Numbered from the stretch's first letter, positions 5,837 to 14,261 are shown. The stretch is DNA of 14,775 nucleotides from an uncultured Maritalea sp. (GCA_913055925.1 CAJXLH010000031.1:1-14775), one strand, 5' to 3'. Translations and numbers: made by a program. The notes: generated by a model not told the origin, from the sequence alone.

Positions 5837-7480
5837 TTACAGTAGATCTTTGACATTGTTGAGCAAAAGTCCATTAGCACGAAAGAGTAAAGAGACTGGG
5901 TAATCTGCATCGTTCACAAGACGATCAATGGAAAAATCAGGTTCCATTGCTTTTAGTTTGTTTCCGACAGCGATGGCTTTGTCGTAGTCTCCAAAATGAG
6001 CATTTAGTGCAACGAGGTATCTAAGCGGTGGCCGAAATTCGGGGCGGTCGCGGGACGCATCCTCGAAGAATTTTTTGGCGGTGCGAAGATCTCCAGACAC
6101 AAGCGCCACTGCGGCAACTTGCAGGTCCCACCAGAAACGGCGCGGGCTGTGCTTGGCAATTGTCCAACCACGAACGGCCGCCGCCCGCGCAGAAGCTAGA
6201 TCGTCGTCATAAAGTGCACCTGAACACACAGACCACCAAGTTGTTGCTGCATCGGGCCTTAAATCAACCAGCTTCTGAGAAAGTTGTCGGCTTTTCTCAA
6301 CATTCTTGGCGATATGCAGGTTGGCGTTTGCGGCGGCGCTCAACGCGACGACGTTGAATGCGTCAGTTTCTTGAGCCAGACGGCTATACTCTATAGCTTC
6401 TTCTACAAGAATGTCGTGATCAAGACGATATCGTTCGGCAAATTGAATTGTTCTAATCTGAGCCCGCAAGCCTAAACGTGAGGCGGTGCATATATCGTTG
6501 TCAGAGACGTCTAACATGCGATCTGCATCTTGCACGATTTCGGGTTTCATTGAAAAGACTTTTCGCGATACAGTTTCCAGATAATGGGAAAAGCCATTGC
6601 GTGGAGAGCGATGTGCGTTGTATATTTCCTGCCCTACCGCATCACTTAGCATGTCGATAGTTTGCAAAAATACGGGATCTTCCAAAATTGCCGTGCTTGA
6701 TTCAGAAAAACGTCGAATTATATGCCATACTCTATGACCCGTTGGTCCGTCGAGCAGGCTAATTCTCAAGCCTAAGTCGCCGGATCGAGTACTGACCACG
6801 CCTATTTTTGCCCGAAATTGAGCAAACTTCGACGAGCTATCAGCGTAGGGTTGTTCGACAACAACGACTTTCGCGTCTTGAGATTGTCGGATAGCCGAAG
6901 CAGCGACTTCCGCAGTGCTTGCACCAATCCAATCTGAGAGATTTTCGTTCGCCTTCTCAACCTCAATGGACAAAAGTGTATGAGTTCGAGGACTGACGCT
7001 AAATGTGTTCATTGGCTGCTCACTTCGGGCAGCACTTGAAGTCATACTCGGCAGTTTTCTAGCCCGTTCGGAAGCGAGCCAAATATTGAACTCGGGGTCA
7101 GCAATGTCTAGTCCCTCCAGAAATTCTGCAGGAAAGGTAGCATTTGGTGGGAGTGTTTGAATGCGCGATGTGTCCAACCGAACCGAACTACGTGTGGCAA
7201 TAAGTATGTCTCGGTCATTGCCCAAACAACGTCGAATTGTCGCAAGAGCTTGTCTAAGACTGGCCGCGCCTTGCTCGGGGCCTCTATCCGACCAAAGCTT
7301 GTCTTGTAGCCAAACACGCCCCCGCTCAAAGTCAGGTGCAATTGCGAGCAACGCAAGCAGGCCCTGTGCTTTGGCTGCATTTGGTGTCAGTTCCTCTCCT
7401 TTTGTCCCGCGCAGCTGAAATCTTCCGTAGACACGGACAGTGATCTTTCCTTCTCCTGACTTGTCATCAAATTCTGACAT
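5837..7480 (-). CDS. SARP-type transcriptional regulator with TolB-like and TPR-like regions
   Basis: This 547-aa cytoplasmic protein begins with an OmpR/SARP-type winged helix (about residues 12-105), including ITVRVYGRFQLRG and the helix LWSDRGPEQGAASLRQALAT, then an FNIWLASERARKL segment typical of the start of BTAD domains. The middle (about 165-290) resembles the TolB-N-like domain of CadC/cyclase-type regulators, for example LRISLLDGPTGHRVWHIIRR. The C-terminal half (about 320-547) is alpha-helical and TPR-like. No membrane helix is seen. The ATG at 7480 has GGTGA five bases upstream; earlier in-frame starts at 7492 and 7513 lack support. It is divergent from the PAP2 gene by 139 bases and is the likely regulator of that operon. 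Its signal is unknown. Confidence 0.82.
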   Translation of the reverse strand: MSEFDDKSGEGKITVRVYGRFQLRGTKGEELTPNAAKAQGLLALLAIAPDFERGRVWLQDKLWSDRGPEQGAASLRQALATIRRCLGNDRDILIATRSSVRLDTSRIQTLPPNATFPAEFLEGLDIADPEFNIWLASERARKLPSMTSSAARSEQPMNTFSVSPRTHTLLSIEVEKANENLSDWIGASTAEVAASAIRQSQDAKVVVVEQPYADSSSKFAQFRAKIGVVSTRSGDLGLRISLLDGPTGHRVWHIIRRFSESSTAILEDPVFLQTIDMLSDAVGQEIYNAHRSPRNGFSHYLETVSRKVFSMKPEIVQDADRMLDVSDNDICTASRLGLRAQIRTIQFAERYRLDHDILVEEAIEYSRLAQETDAFNVVALSAAANANLHIAKNVEKSRQLSQKLVDLRPDAATTWWSVCSGALYDDDLASARAAAVRGWTIAKHSPRRFWWDLQVAAVALVSGDLRTAKKFFEDASRDRPEFRPPLRYLVALNAHFGDYDKAIAVGNKLKAMEPDFSIDRLVNDADYPVSLLFRANGLLLNNVKDLL

Positions 7481-7510
7481 ATGGATCACCATAAGTATCG
7501 GCGCAACTAC

Positions 7511-7559
7511 CACGCTGTTTCTAGCGTGAAAAATACGTGAATCATAAAACTAAAGCGTG
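7511..7559. promoter_or_regulatory. AGCGTG repeats in the divergent SARP/PAP2 promoter region
   Basis: The hexamer AGCGTG occurs at 7523-7528 and 7554-7559 as a direct repeat 31 bases apart, about three helical turns. Its inverse CACGCT is at 7511-7516, forming a perfect inverted repeat with the first copy around GTTTCT. Direct repeats spaced by whole turns suit SARP-type activators. That the adjacent regulator binds them is inference. Confidence 0.4.
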
Positions 7560-7619
7560 CAACAGCTTGAAACTGGCAACTTATTTAGGGTTAAGATTTC
7601 ATAAACAAGGAGGATTGTC

Positions 7620-8780
7620 ATGGTATTTTTTGGTGGAGCAACAGGCGGCGCGACCGGTGGAGCAACGGGAGGTGCGACTGGCGGAGCAACAGGCGGCGCG
7701 ACTGGTGGAGCAACAGGAGGAGCGACGGGTGCTCATGCAGGTTCTTATTCTTCTCCGCTTCTGAATACCGCTTTAACCTCGTCGAGGGATGCGATAAGCG
7801 GATACTGGCAAGGCGACGTGGATGGCGCCGTATTCTCTAAATTGAAGCAGCCAGCAGTTGACAAAAACCTCGGGTATCTTTTCCCGGACGGACGACTAGG
7901 ATTGCTTTCCTCGATACTAATATCACAATTCTCTGTTTCTGGTTCCGCTGGAGAGGCAGCGGTCCAGTTGAACGGGAGCGAGTTGGTCAAAGTCAAACGT
8001 CCAAAACTTGATGTTTTTGATGCTCAACTGAAGTGGGTGCGTGCATATGCCGACTTGAGGGTAGATAGAGTGGCCGAAATCAATACGCAAATTTACGATA
8101 TAATGTCGTTCTTTGGTTCGATTCATCAATTGGCCGAAGGGCGACGAGAAAACAGTCTAAGGTTGTTAAGGGCGGTACAGTCTGTTGCCGTCTTTGTTGA
8201 GATGCAAGTCAAACATTTGACGCGAAGCCATAGACCGGTTGACCTATCTGACAAAGTACAACCGATGATACAGACTCCTGACCATTCCAGCTTCCCGTCT
8301 GGCCATGCGACTGAGGCGTTTGCAATAGCGACCGTTCTTTATTGGTTGCGCAAAAAAGCGTTAAGGGTAAACAAAGCCTACAAAGACTTAACGGCAGAAG
8401 ATTTTGCAAGGGATATGGGATTTAGGTTGGCACACCGGATTGCGACCAACCGCGTTGTAGCAGGTGTGCATTTTCCAATAGATTCTTTGGCGGGCGCTGT
8501 GTTGGGTTTTCAAATTGGCACAGCTATTGCGGATATGTGCAGCGGGTCTTCGCTGAAGCCGATGAGTGCCATGGTAGATTTGGATGTGGTCAAAGAAGAA
8601 AGTGATGTGGCTACACCTTCAAATGTGTACAAGGAAGTAGAATTTGATCCATCTGAGGATTTCGATTTCAAGTTGTTTGCGACATTTCTGAAACAAGAAG
8701 TTTGCGTTTCACAAAACCAAGAACCCGAAATAGCCGTTGCCGCATGGGATAATGCGCTCAAGGAGTGGTCGAATGGGTAA
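7620..8780 (+). CDS. PAP2 / vanadium haloperoxidase-fold enzyme with GGAT-repeat N terminus
   Basis: This 386-aa enzyme has all three acid-phosphatase/vanadium-haloperoxidase motifs: KHLTRSHRP (Lys198-x6-Arg205-Pro206), PSGH (226-229, nucleophile/acid His229) and NRVVAGVHFPID (Arg278, His284, Asp288). This site binds either a phosphate ester or vanadate, so it could be a phosphatase or a haloperoxidase. No signal peptide or clear membrane helices are seen, unlike lipid-phosphate PAP2 enzymes, which favours a soluble haloperoxidase-like protein. Residues 5-36 are eight exact Gly-Gly-Ala-Thr units, then GAHAG. A strong AAGGAGGA lies five bases before the ATG at 7620. The C-terminal 80 residues are acidic and unassigned. 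The last 8 bases overlap the protease gene. Confidence 0.88.
   Translation: MVFFGGATGGATGGATGGATGGATGGATGGATGGATGAHAGSYSSPLLNTALTSSRDAISGYWQGDVDGAVFSKLKQPAVDKNLGYLFPDGRLGLLSSILISQFSVSGSAGEAAVQLNGSELVKVKRPKLDVFDAQLKWVRAYADLRVDRVAEINTQIYDIMSFFGSIHQLAEGRRENSLRLLRAVQSVAVFVEMQVKHLTRSHRPVDLSDKVQPMIQTPDHSSFPSGHATEAFAIATVLYWLRKKALRVNKAYKDLTAEDFARDMGFRLAHRIATNRVVAGVHFPIDSLAGAVLGFQIGTAIADMCSGSSLKPMSAMVDLDVVKEESDVATPSNVYKEVEFDPSEDFDFKLFATFLKQEVCVSQNQEPEIAVAAWDNALKEWSNG
7632..7727 (+). repeat. Tandem 12-bp repeat (8 units) coding (GGAT)8
   Basis: There are eight consecutive 12-base units encoding Gly-Gly-Ala-Thr. The Ala codon alternates strictly GCA, GCG through all eight, so the underlying unit is 24 bases repeated four times with scattered third-base changes. 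Unit gain or loss would keep the reading frame. It may vary in length between strains. Confidence 0.95.
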
Positions 8781-10968
8781 AGCGGATGGCTTCAAGCATT
8801 ATGAAGGATTTTCCCCGTACTTGCATTGGTTTGCCAAGCGGGAAAGTGGAAAATCGGATGCGGTGGATGCAAATGACCTTTCTCGCGGATTTGTCAACTG
8901 GGAGTTCCAGTTGAAGAATGCCTTTTCAAGAAATGTAGATTTGTTCAGCAAGCCACCATTTACCAGATTCAATAGTTCGGCGAGACATAATAAGGGTACA
9001 AATACCGCTACGAAGACTACTGTGGACCATGCGGAAGTTTTGGCCACGTTCCCACTACCAGCACATAGCCGAAATCCGATCGCCAAGTTCAAATTCGAAA
9101 ACCCATTCTTTTCATCCAACGATAAGCGAGTAAATGAACTTGCTAAAATTCTTGATGATGATGCGGTAATTACGGCGATAATCGACACAGGGATTGCAAT
9201 TGGTCACGAGCGATTTCGTTGCGGAAAGACTGGTTCGCGTGTTCTTGCGAGCTGGCAACAGTCTGCCAGCTTCACTGGGCAAAATCACCTGCCGTTTGGG
9301 CGAGATATCCATAAAAGTGAAATTGAAACCCTCCTTAGCAGTTGCCTTACAGAAGATGACTTCAACCTTAAAGCTGGCATAAGCCAGCCATTGCAAGACC
9401 ATGGCGCGCGAGATGTCGATTTTGGCTTCGCTCACGGTACACACGTTGCCGATTTAGCTGCGGGACAAAATCCAGAAGATGACAGTGGCGCGCTAACGAA
9501 GCGACCAATAATCGCGGTTAATCTGCCGGCGCGTTTTTCTCACGGAAGTGCCGGAAATTTTTTGGAGTATTATGCGCTTTTTGCCTTTCGCTATGTCGTT
9601 GAATTGGCAAATGCCTTGTCCGATGCAAAGGAACTCTCGGGGGAAGATCGATTGCCATTGGTCATCAACATGTCGTTCGGTATGCAGGCCGGGGCAAAAG
9701 ATGGGTCGTCATTGTTCGAGACGGCTGTTAATGCTGATATTGCACCGCTAGATTGCCGAGGGCCCGTCCGGCTTGTGATGCCCGTTGGCAACGACAATCT
9801 AAGCCGCGGTAGCGCAAGGTCTCTGCTAGGAAATACGACTGCACAGGACGAATTCGGATATGTTAGCGACGCCCTAGAATTAGATTGGCTGGTACCACCT
9901 GGTGATGCGACGGCAAATTTTCTTGAAATTTGGACTGCACCAACACAAAACGCACCCGACAAACTGTGTTTCTCAATTACGGATCCGCTTACTGGAGCTC
10001 AACATACATTTCAGGCGTTTGACGATTCGGATGATGAATGCTCGGCTGGGCAAGATAGTTTTCAGCAAGTGAAAATTATCGAGGGAGGCTACTGTCATAT
10101 TTACAGACAAATCGAATTCGACAAGAAAGACCTGAATGGGCCAAGGCGTTACCGTGTTGTGGTGGCGTTGATGCCTACAGAGTTCTGGTCAAACACAGGC
10201 GCACAACCCCAACTTGCACCGGCGGGTAGATGGAAGATCAAAGTTGAATGTGAGGGTGATCCGGTTGACGTCACCGTCCATGTTCAATCTGATCAAGCGG
10301 TGCGAGGGACGAGCGGGTCTACGATGGCGCGCTCTTACCTTGACCACGAGAATTATGACACCCATGTGGTTGAACCACCGATGCAACTGAAGGGTGGGAC
10401 GCAAATAGTCCCAATTGGGATGCCAAAGGACAGTTTTTACGTTTCGCCAGTTGATGGGCAAACTGTCTATCTTGATAGTTGGGGTGCTGAGGGTCCGATT
10501 CAGCGTAAGGGTTCTCACAATGCTATCGCGACAGGTCTAGAAACATCTGTTATCGGAGCATACAGAGTTGCAGACAAGACACCATCATCCTATTCAGCTA
10601 CGGTTTACGCAAATGTTCCTGCTTCTTCGCGTACGGCTGACGCCAACGAAGTTCTGACCGGGCTGTTCCCTGGCGACGATGGCGCTGCTCATCCTGGACT
10701 GCTGGCTGCTGGTTCCAAAAGCGGTTCGACAGCGCTGCTTCGCGGTACGAGCGCTTCGTCTGCACTGGCTACCCGTTTCATTGTTGACGCAATGCTTCAA
10801 ACAAATGACAAAACCAAAAGGCGTCAAATTGGCCGACCAAACTGGCTAAAAGCGAATGTGGAAAAATCCAAAATCTCTCCCCTGCGTGTAGGAGCAGGTT
10901 TCGCTTGTCCAGAAAGCTACCTGGAGACTCATCTGCGTAGAGTTTTGCCCAGTCCGGAATCAAAGTGA
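8773..10968 (+). CDS. Subtilisin-family (S8) serine protease, cytosolic type
   Basis: This 731-aa peptidase has an intact catalytic triad: Asp138 in IIDTGI, His221 in AHGTHVA and Ser660 in RGTSASS, with the oxyanion Asn340 in MPVGND. It has no signal peptide or membrane segment, so it should act in the cytoplasm unless exported by another route. About 130 residues precede the Asp motif. Between Asn340 and Ser660 lie 320 residues, much more than in subtilisin; about 368-506 look like an inserted beta-sandwich (FLEIWTAPTQ, YRVVVALMPTEFW, AGRWKIKVE). The ATG at 8773 overlaps the PAP2 stop by 8 bases and has AAGGAG seven bases upstream, indicating coupling. The substrate is unknown; the PAP2 partner is a candidate. 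Confidence 0.92.
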   Translation: MGKADGFKHYEGFSPYLHWFAKRESGKSDAVDANDLSRGFVNWEFQLKNAFSRNVDLFSKPPFTRFNSSARHNKGTNTATKTTVDHAEVLATFPLPAHSRNPIAKFKFENPFFSSNDKRVNELAKILDDDAVITAIIDTGIAIGHERFRCGKTGSRVLASWQQSASFTGQNHLPFGRDIHKSEIETLLSSCLTEDDFNLKAGISQPLQDHGARDVDFGFAHGTHVADLAAGQNPEDDSGALTKRPIIAVNLPARFSHGSAGNFLEYYALFAFRYVVELANALSDAKELSGEDRLPLVINMSFGMQAGAKDGSSLFETAVNADIAPLDCRGPVRLVMPVGNDNLSRGSARSLLGNTTAQDEFGYVSDALELDWLVPPGDATANFLEIWTAPTQNAPDKLCFSITDPLTGAQHTFQAFDDSDDECSAGQDSFQQVKIIEGGYCHIYRQIEFDKKDLNGPRRYRVVVALMPTEFWSNTGAQPQLAPAGRWKIKVECEGDPVDVTVHVQSDQAVRGTSGSTMARSYLDHENYDTHVVEPPMQLKGGTQIVPIGMPKDSFYVSPVDGQTVYLDSWGAEGPIQRKGSHNAIATGLETSVIGAYRVADKTPSSYSATVYANVPASSRTADANEVLTGLFPGDDGAAHPGLLAAGSKSGSTALLRGTSASSALATRFIVDAMLQTNDKTKRRQIGRPNWLKANVEKSKISPLRVGAGFACPESYLETHLRRVLPSPESK

Positions 10969-11024
10969 TGAAAATTTTCTTATTTCGCGAATGTTTTAAC
11001 GAAGGTTTCACGCGCAAATCACGC

Positions 11025-11040
11025 TGAGTTTTCAAACTCA
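11025..11040. promoter_or_regulatory. Palindrome upstream of the 89-aa gene
   Basis: TGAGTTT-TC-AAACTCA is a perfect 7-bp inverted repeat with a two-base centre, 53 bases before the ATG at 11094. No T-run follows, so an operator is more likely than a terminator. No matching regulator is identified. Confidence 0.3.
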
Positions 11041-11093
11041 TCTTACTCTCACTTCGTATGGGTAAACCGTACAATTGAGAAAAGGGTGAACAA

Positions 11094-11363
11094 ATGGCGT
11101 GTACGAAATACAATGTATCCAAATACATACGATTGGCTGTAAACCGCTTCAAAGACAAGCGTGGTGGCACTTGGGACGAAATTGATCAGCAGAAGTCGAT
11201 CAAAGATTATGTGACGAGGAAGTATGCCGATGGTGCAACTTCTTCACTCATTTTGATGCAGCTTCATGCTAACAAGTGTGGGTTTGTCGGCCAGTTGCCG
11301 GGCAATTGGATCGATATACCGATAGAAGACCTCGTGGACGCAATTATCGGAGCGTCGAAATGA
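11094..11363 (+). CDS. Hypothetical small protein (89 aa)
   Basis: I do not recognise this family. The 89-aa product is soluble, with a basic N-terminal part (KYIRLAVNRFKDKRGG), an apparently helical middle, and an acidic end (IPIEDLVDAIIG). It has Cys3 and Cys61 but no motif, signal peptide or membrane helix. AGGGTGA precedes the ATG at 11094. The stop TGA overlaps the next gene's ATG as ATGA, which supports it being a real, translated gene coupled to the secreted protein. It starts 125 bases after the protease, so it may be in the same or a new transcript. Confidence 0.65.
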   Translation: MACTKYNVSKYIRLAVNRFKDKRGGTWDEIDQQKSIKDYVTRKYADGATSSLILMQLHANKCGFVGQLPGNWIDIPIEDLVDAIIGASK

Positions 11364-12331
11364 GTATCCCGCAGCCAAACGATTGTGACGTACATGGGTT
11401 GGAAACAGGGTGCGGCTCCAAACTAGCGCTTTGTATTCTACTTGCTTACTCTGCGTTTTGTACTGGCGTCTCAGCTGAGGAGGCAAATGCCTCTCAAGCA
11501 ACGAAGACGGCTGATGACAACAGTACAGGTCTATTCGAGTTTAGCACTCAATCCATTTTGAATTCCGCAGAGGCTGGCGCGCTTGGTCTAGTGATCAAAT
11601 TCGCTGAACCAATCTCCAGTGCTAGGAGGCGGCATAATTTTGGAATAGGCAATAACATTGGTGTGATAGATATCATGCCAGAACTGGACATCTCGACAGG
11701 CGACAACGGCACGTTTCAATCTATCGTTGCGAAGGTAACAGGCGGCGTCTACTACGCCGACCGCGATCAGATTGTCTATCTGGAAGATGGCAGTCCAATA
11801 GTCATTCACAATTTGCCTATTTCGCTAGGTGTCGAAACCACGCGGCATTTTGATAGTTTTGCAGTATTAGGAGAAATTGGTTGGGTGCCATTTGTGGATA
11901 TCAATGAACCCAGTGGTAGCTCAGGCGAAAACTACTATTTGGGTATCAATCCTAGATTTGGCATATATCTGCAAGGTGGCTACAAGTTTGATGGTGGCGG
12001 GCCTGCGGGTGTAGGTGCATCATCAGACAATTCTAGCGAGGCTGAACATGATTATCTGCTTCGTGCAAAGGCGTCGCTGGATTTTGAAATGACGGACATT
12101 GCCAGCTGGGACCTGGGTCCACTTGAAGTTGATGCTGGCGTGTTTGGGCACGCGAGAGGTTGGTACGATATTGCCAACAACGACTGGTATCACTCAGTAG
12201 GTGTGACCCTGCGTTTACAAACCGACGATGCGAATAACAGGTATTTCGATCTAAGCGTCAAAAACGGCTCCGGCGAACCAAATTTTGCTCCCGGTACGCA
12301 GTTCAGCGCTGGTCTTACTGTGTCTTACTAG
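11360..12331 (+). CDS. Secreted, probable outer-membrane beta-barrel protein
   Basis: This 323-aa protein has a long N region, then a hydrophobic stretch LALCILLAYSAFCTGV and a likely cleavage after VSA near residue 38. The mature part alternates polar and hydrophobic residues with many Gly, Tyr, Trp and Asp, for example YYLGINPRFGIYLQGGYKF, and ends FSAGLTVSY. A terminal aromatic residue after an amphipathic strand is typical of outer-membrane barrels. The ATG at 11360 overlaps the 89-aa gene by ATGA. I find no closer family. It could instead be a periplasmic beta protein. A weak hairpin (TTCTGC/GCAGAA, 12332-12356) follows the stop without a clear T-tract. Confidence 0.68.
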   Translation: MSIPQPNDCDVHGLETGCGSKLALCILLAYSAFCTGVSAEEANASQATKTADDNSTGLFEFSTQSILNSAEAGALGLVIKFAEPISSARRRHNFGIGNNIGVIDIMPELDISTGDNGTFQSIVAKVTGGVYYADRDQIVYLEDGSPIVIHNLPISLGVETTRHFDSFAVLGEIGWVPFVDINEPSGSSGENYYLGINPRFGIYLQGGYKFDGGGPAGVGASSDNSSEAEHDYLLRAKASLDFEMTDIASWDLGPLEVDAGVFGHARGWYDIANNDWYHSVGVTLRLQTDDANNRYFDLSVKNGSGEPNFAPGTQFSAGLTVSY

Positions 12332-12437
12332 TTCTGCAATGGCGTAACACGCAGAATTTGGAATTCTCTCTCGTGTCGAACGCCAACAAATTTTCGAAAA
12401 TTCAAAGCGAACTTCTTGTTTGTTTGAGGAAAAAAAC

Positions 12438-13304
12438 ATGACCAATTTTAAAGTTTCTGGAGACGACCTTCTGGGCGCAAAGAAGGTACCTTGGCTTCCG
12501 TTTCGCGATGTCACCATCAAGCCCAAATACATTGTCGTTCATTACACTGGTGGGAGTTCGGTGGCATCTAGCATCAATTACTTGCGTAAGGTTGGATTTA
12601 GCTATCATTTGCTAATCGATAGAGATGGCGCAGTTGTGCAGGGAGCACCTTTGGCCAAGCGGGCTAGCCACGCGGGCTATAGCAACTGGAAGGGCCTAGA
12701 TTCTCTCAACAATCATTCGATCGGAATATCATTAGCGAACTTAGGATACTTGGATAGACACGGAACAAAGTTTTATCGAACAAACAGCCACGGTGATAAG
12801 ACGACAAATACATTTGACGATTCCGAGGTGGTTGCATCTAGGCATTGGAACGGCCACAACGGCTCCACAGTAGTGGGTTGGGAACGCTATACTGAGAAAC
12901 AATATGAAAGCTTGAAGCTAGTTTGTTCTGCTTTGATAGACGCCTTTCCCAATATTGTTGATGCAATCGGCCACGATGAAATTGCGATTGGGCGAAAACC
13001 CGATCCAGGCGTAGCTTTTGAATGGGCAAATATCAGTTCGCTTTTCTCAAACCGTTTGACCGATCTGGGGCCCGTTTATGAAGTAAATGTTGGCGGAAAC
13101 GACAAACTCAATGTGCGCAAAGGTCCCAACGGAACTTGGGGCGTATCAGACAAACTCGCACCGGGCACCAGGGTACACCTCAGATCATTCGCATACACCT
13201 ATTGGAACGGTAAGCCGAGGAAGTCTAATTGGGCTTCGATCGCACTAGACGGCTCAATGTCTCATTATGGATTTGTGAGCTCCAAATATTTGACCAAAAT
13301 CTAA
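12438..13304 (+). CDS. N-acetylmuramoyl-L-alanine amidase (Amidase_2/PGRP) with SH3b domain
   Basis: This 288-aa enzyme should cut the bond between N-acetylmuramic acid and the stem peptide. The amidase domain (about 28-200) has the AmpD/T7-lysozyme zinc ligands His35 (IVVHYTG), His179 (AIGHDE) and Asp189 (RKPDPG), plus Tyr56 (FSYHLL) and Lys187. The Glu of AmpD's IGIEL is Ser98 here (HSIGISL); T7 lysozyme also lacks it, so activity is plausible. A C-terminal SH3b-like domain (about 213-288; LNVRKGPNGTWG, GFVSSKYL) probably binds the wall. There is no signal peptide, so it resembles an endolysin or a cytosolic recycling amidase. GAGGA is seven bases before the ATG at 12438. Confidence 0.9.
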   Translation: MTNFKVSGDDLLGAKKVPWLPFRDVTIKPKYIVVHYTGGSSVASSINYLRKVGFSYHLLIDRDGAVVQGAPLAKRASHAGYSNWKGLDSLNNHSIGISLANLGYLDRHGTKFYRTNSHGDKTTNTFDDSEVVASRHWNGHNGSTVVGWERYTEKQYESLKLVCSALIDAFPNIVDAIGHDEIAIGRKPDPGVAFEWANISSLFSNRLTDLGPVYEVNVGGNDKLNVRKGPNGTWGVSDKLAPGTRVHLRSFAYTYWNGKPRKSNWASIALDGSMSHYGFVSSKYLTKI

Positions 13305-13454
13305 GTATCAAAATGCTCAACCGCCGCAAGCACCGATGTACCAAGTTGAGAAAAGTCGAACAGCCAAAATACATAAAGACGTTCTCGGCTGCTCACAAAA
13401 TACAACGCGGACTGTGAAACAGTTAAACCTGACTACGAAGAAACGGAGCAAGTC

Positions 13455-14261
13455 ATGAGCTTGTTTTTGCGACAACTGCAACAAAATTCTATCGCGCGAA
13501 GACATAACGCGGCATCAACAACAAAACCATACACAATAAGTCAGAAGAGATTAGCTTCTGGCGTTGGTGTAACAGCAATTGGCTTACCCATTGTTTTGCT
13601 GTTCAGTGCGTGGTTGGAAGGTGGACTCCGCGACAGTATCAGCCACTATTACTATGGCAACTGGCAGGGTGGCATATTTGTGGCGATGTTGGCCTTCATC
13701 GGCACTTTTCTCATCGCGTATGAAGGCAAATTTGAACAAGAAACGATCCTAGCGCGGGTCGCCGGTACGCTGACTTTCGGAATAGCATTATTTCCAACTG
13801 CCGGGGCGGGATTTGAAGGCTCAACGAGGCAATTCAGACCATTTGGTCAGTTAACGACAAACCCAGCAGGCGAATGGGTCGAGGTTAGTTCCTTTTTGCC
13901 AATGGACAAAATTGCTGATTGGGTAGCGTGGCTCCATGTCGCCTGTGCATCGGGATTGTTCCTGTTCCTTATGTACTACTCTTTTGTGATATTTCCAGCA
14001 GTTCAGCTGCGGCAACGCGAAAATCGGCAAGCCGATGCGCAGCCCATTTTTCAAAAAAGATTGCGTAACAATATGTACTATTCGACTGGATTTCTAATAT
14101 TGACCAGTATGCTTGCCATAGCAAGCCAGTCACTCTGGGGCGATATGTGGAATAAAAATAATCTTACATTTTGGTTTGAGGCGCTTGCATTGGTCGCGTT
14201 TGGCGTTGCCTGGACCACCAAGGGTCGTCTGATAAGACGGCTTCAAGACCCCGATGAATAG
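13455..14261 (+). CDS. Six-helix membrane protein, DUF998-like, unknown function
   Basis: This 268-aa inner-membrane protein has a basic N terminus of about 30 residues and six predicted helices (about 33-54, 70-90, 97-118, 157-182, 210-230, 236-256). The segments SISHYYYGNWQGGIFVAML and GIALFPTAGAG recall a widespread family of uncharacterised bacterial membrane proteins related to DUF998; I hold that match loosely. His67 before the Tyr triplet and a His in helix 4 are the only notable polar residues near the membrane. GGAG lies six bases before the ATG at 13455. It follows the amidase by 150 bases, a stretch in which I see no gene. It is too long to be an ordinary holin. Confidence 0.7.
   Translation: MSLFLRQLQQNSIARRHNAASTTKPYTISQKRLASGVGVTAIGLPIVLLFSAWLEGGLRDSISHYYYGNWQGGIFVAMLAFIGTFLIAYEGKFEQETILARVAGTLTFGIALFPTAGAGFEGSTRQFRPFGQLTTNPAGEWVEVSSFLPMDKIADWVAWLHVACASGLFLFLMYYSFVIFPAVQLRQRENRQADAQPIFQKRLRNNMYYSTGFLILTSMLAIASQSLWGDMWNKNNLTFWFEALALVAFGVAWTTKGRLIRRLQDPDE

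Noticed and set aside
7537..7764. Plus-strand ORF rich in Glu/Gln/Ala/Arg
   Set aside because: It is the out-of-frame reading of the 12-bp repeats inside the PAP2 gene, and starts before that gene's strong ribosome site.
13313..13417. 34-aa basic ORF between the amidase and the membrane protein
   Set aside because: No ribosome site before the ATG, no recognisable features, and the open frame simply continues a shadow frame of the amidase gene.
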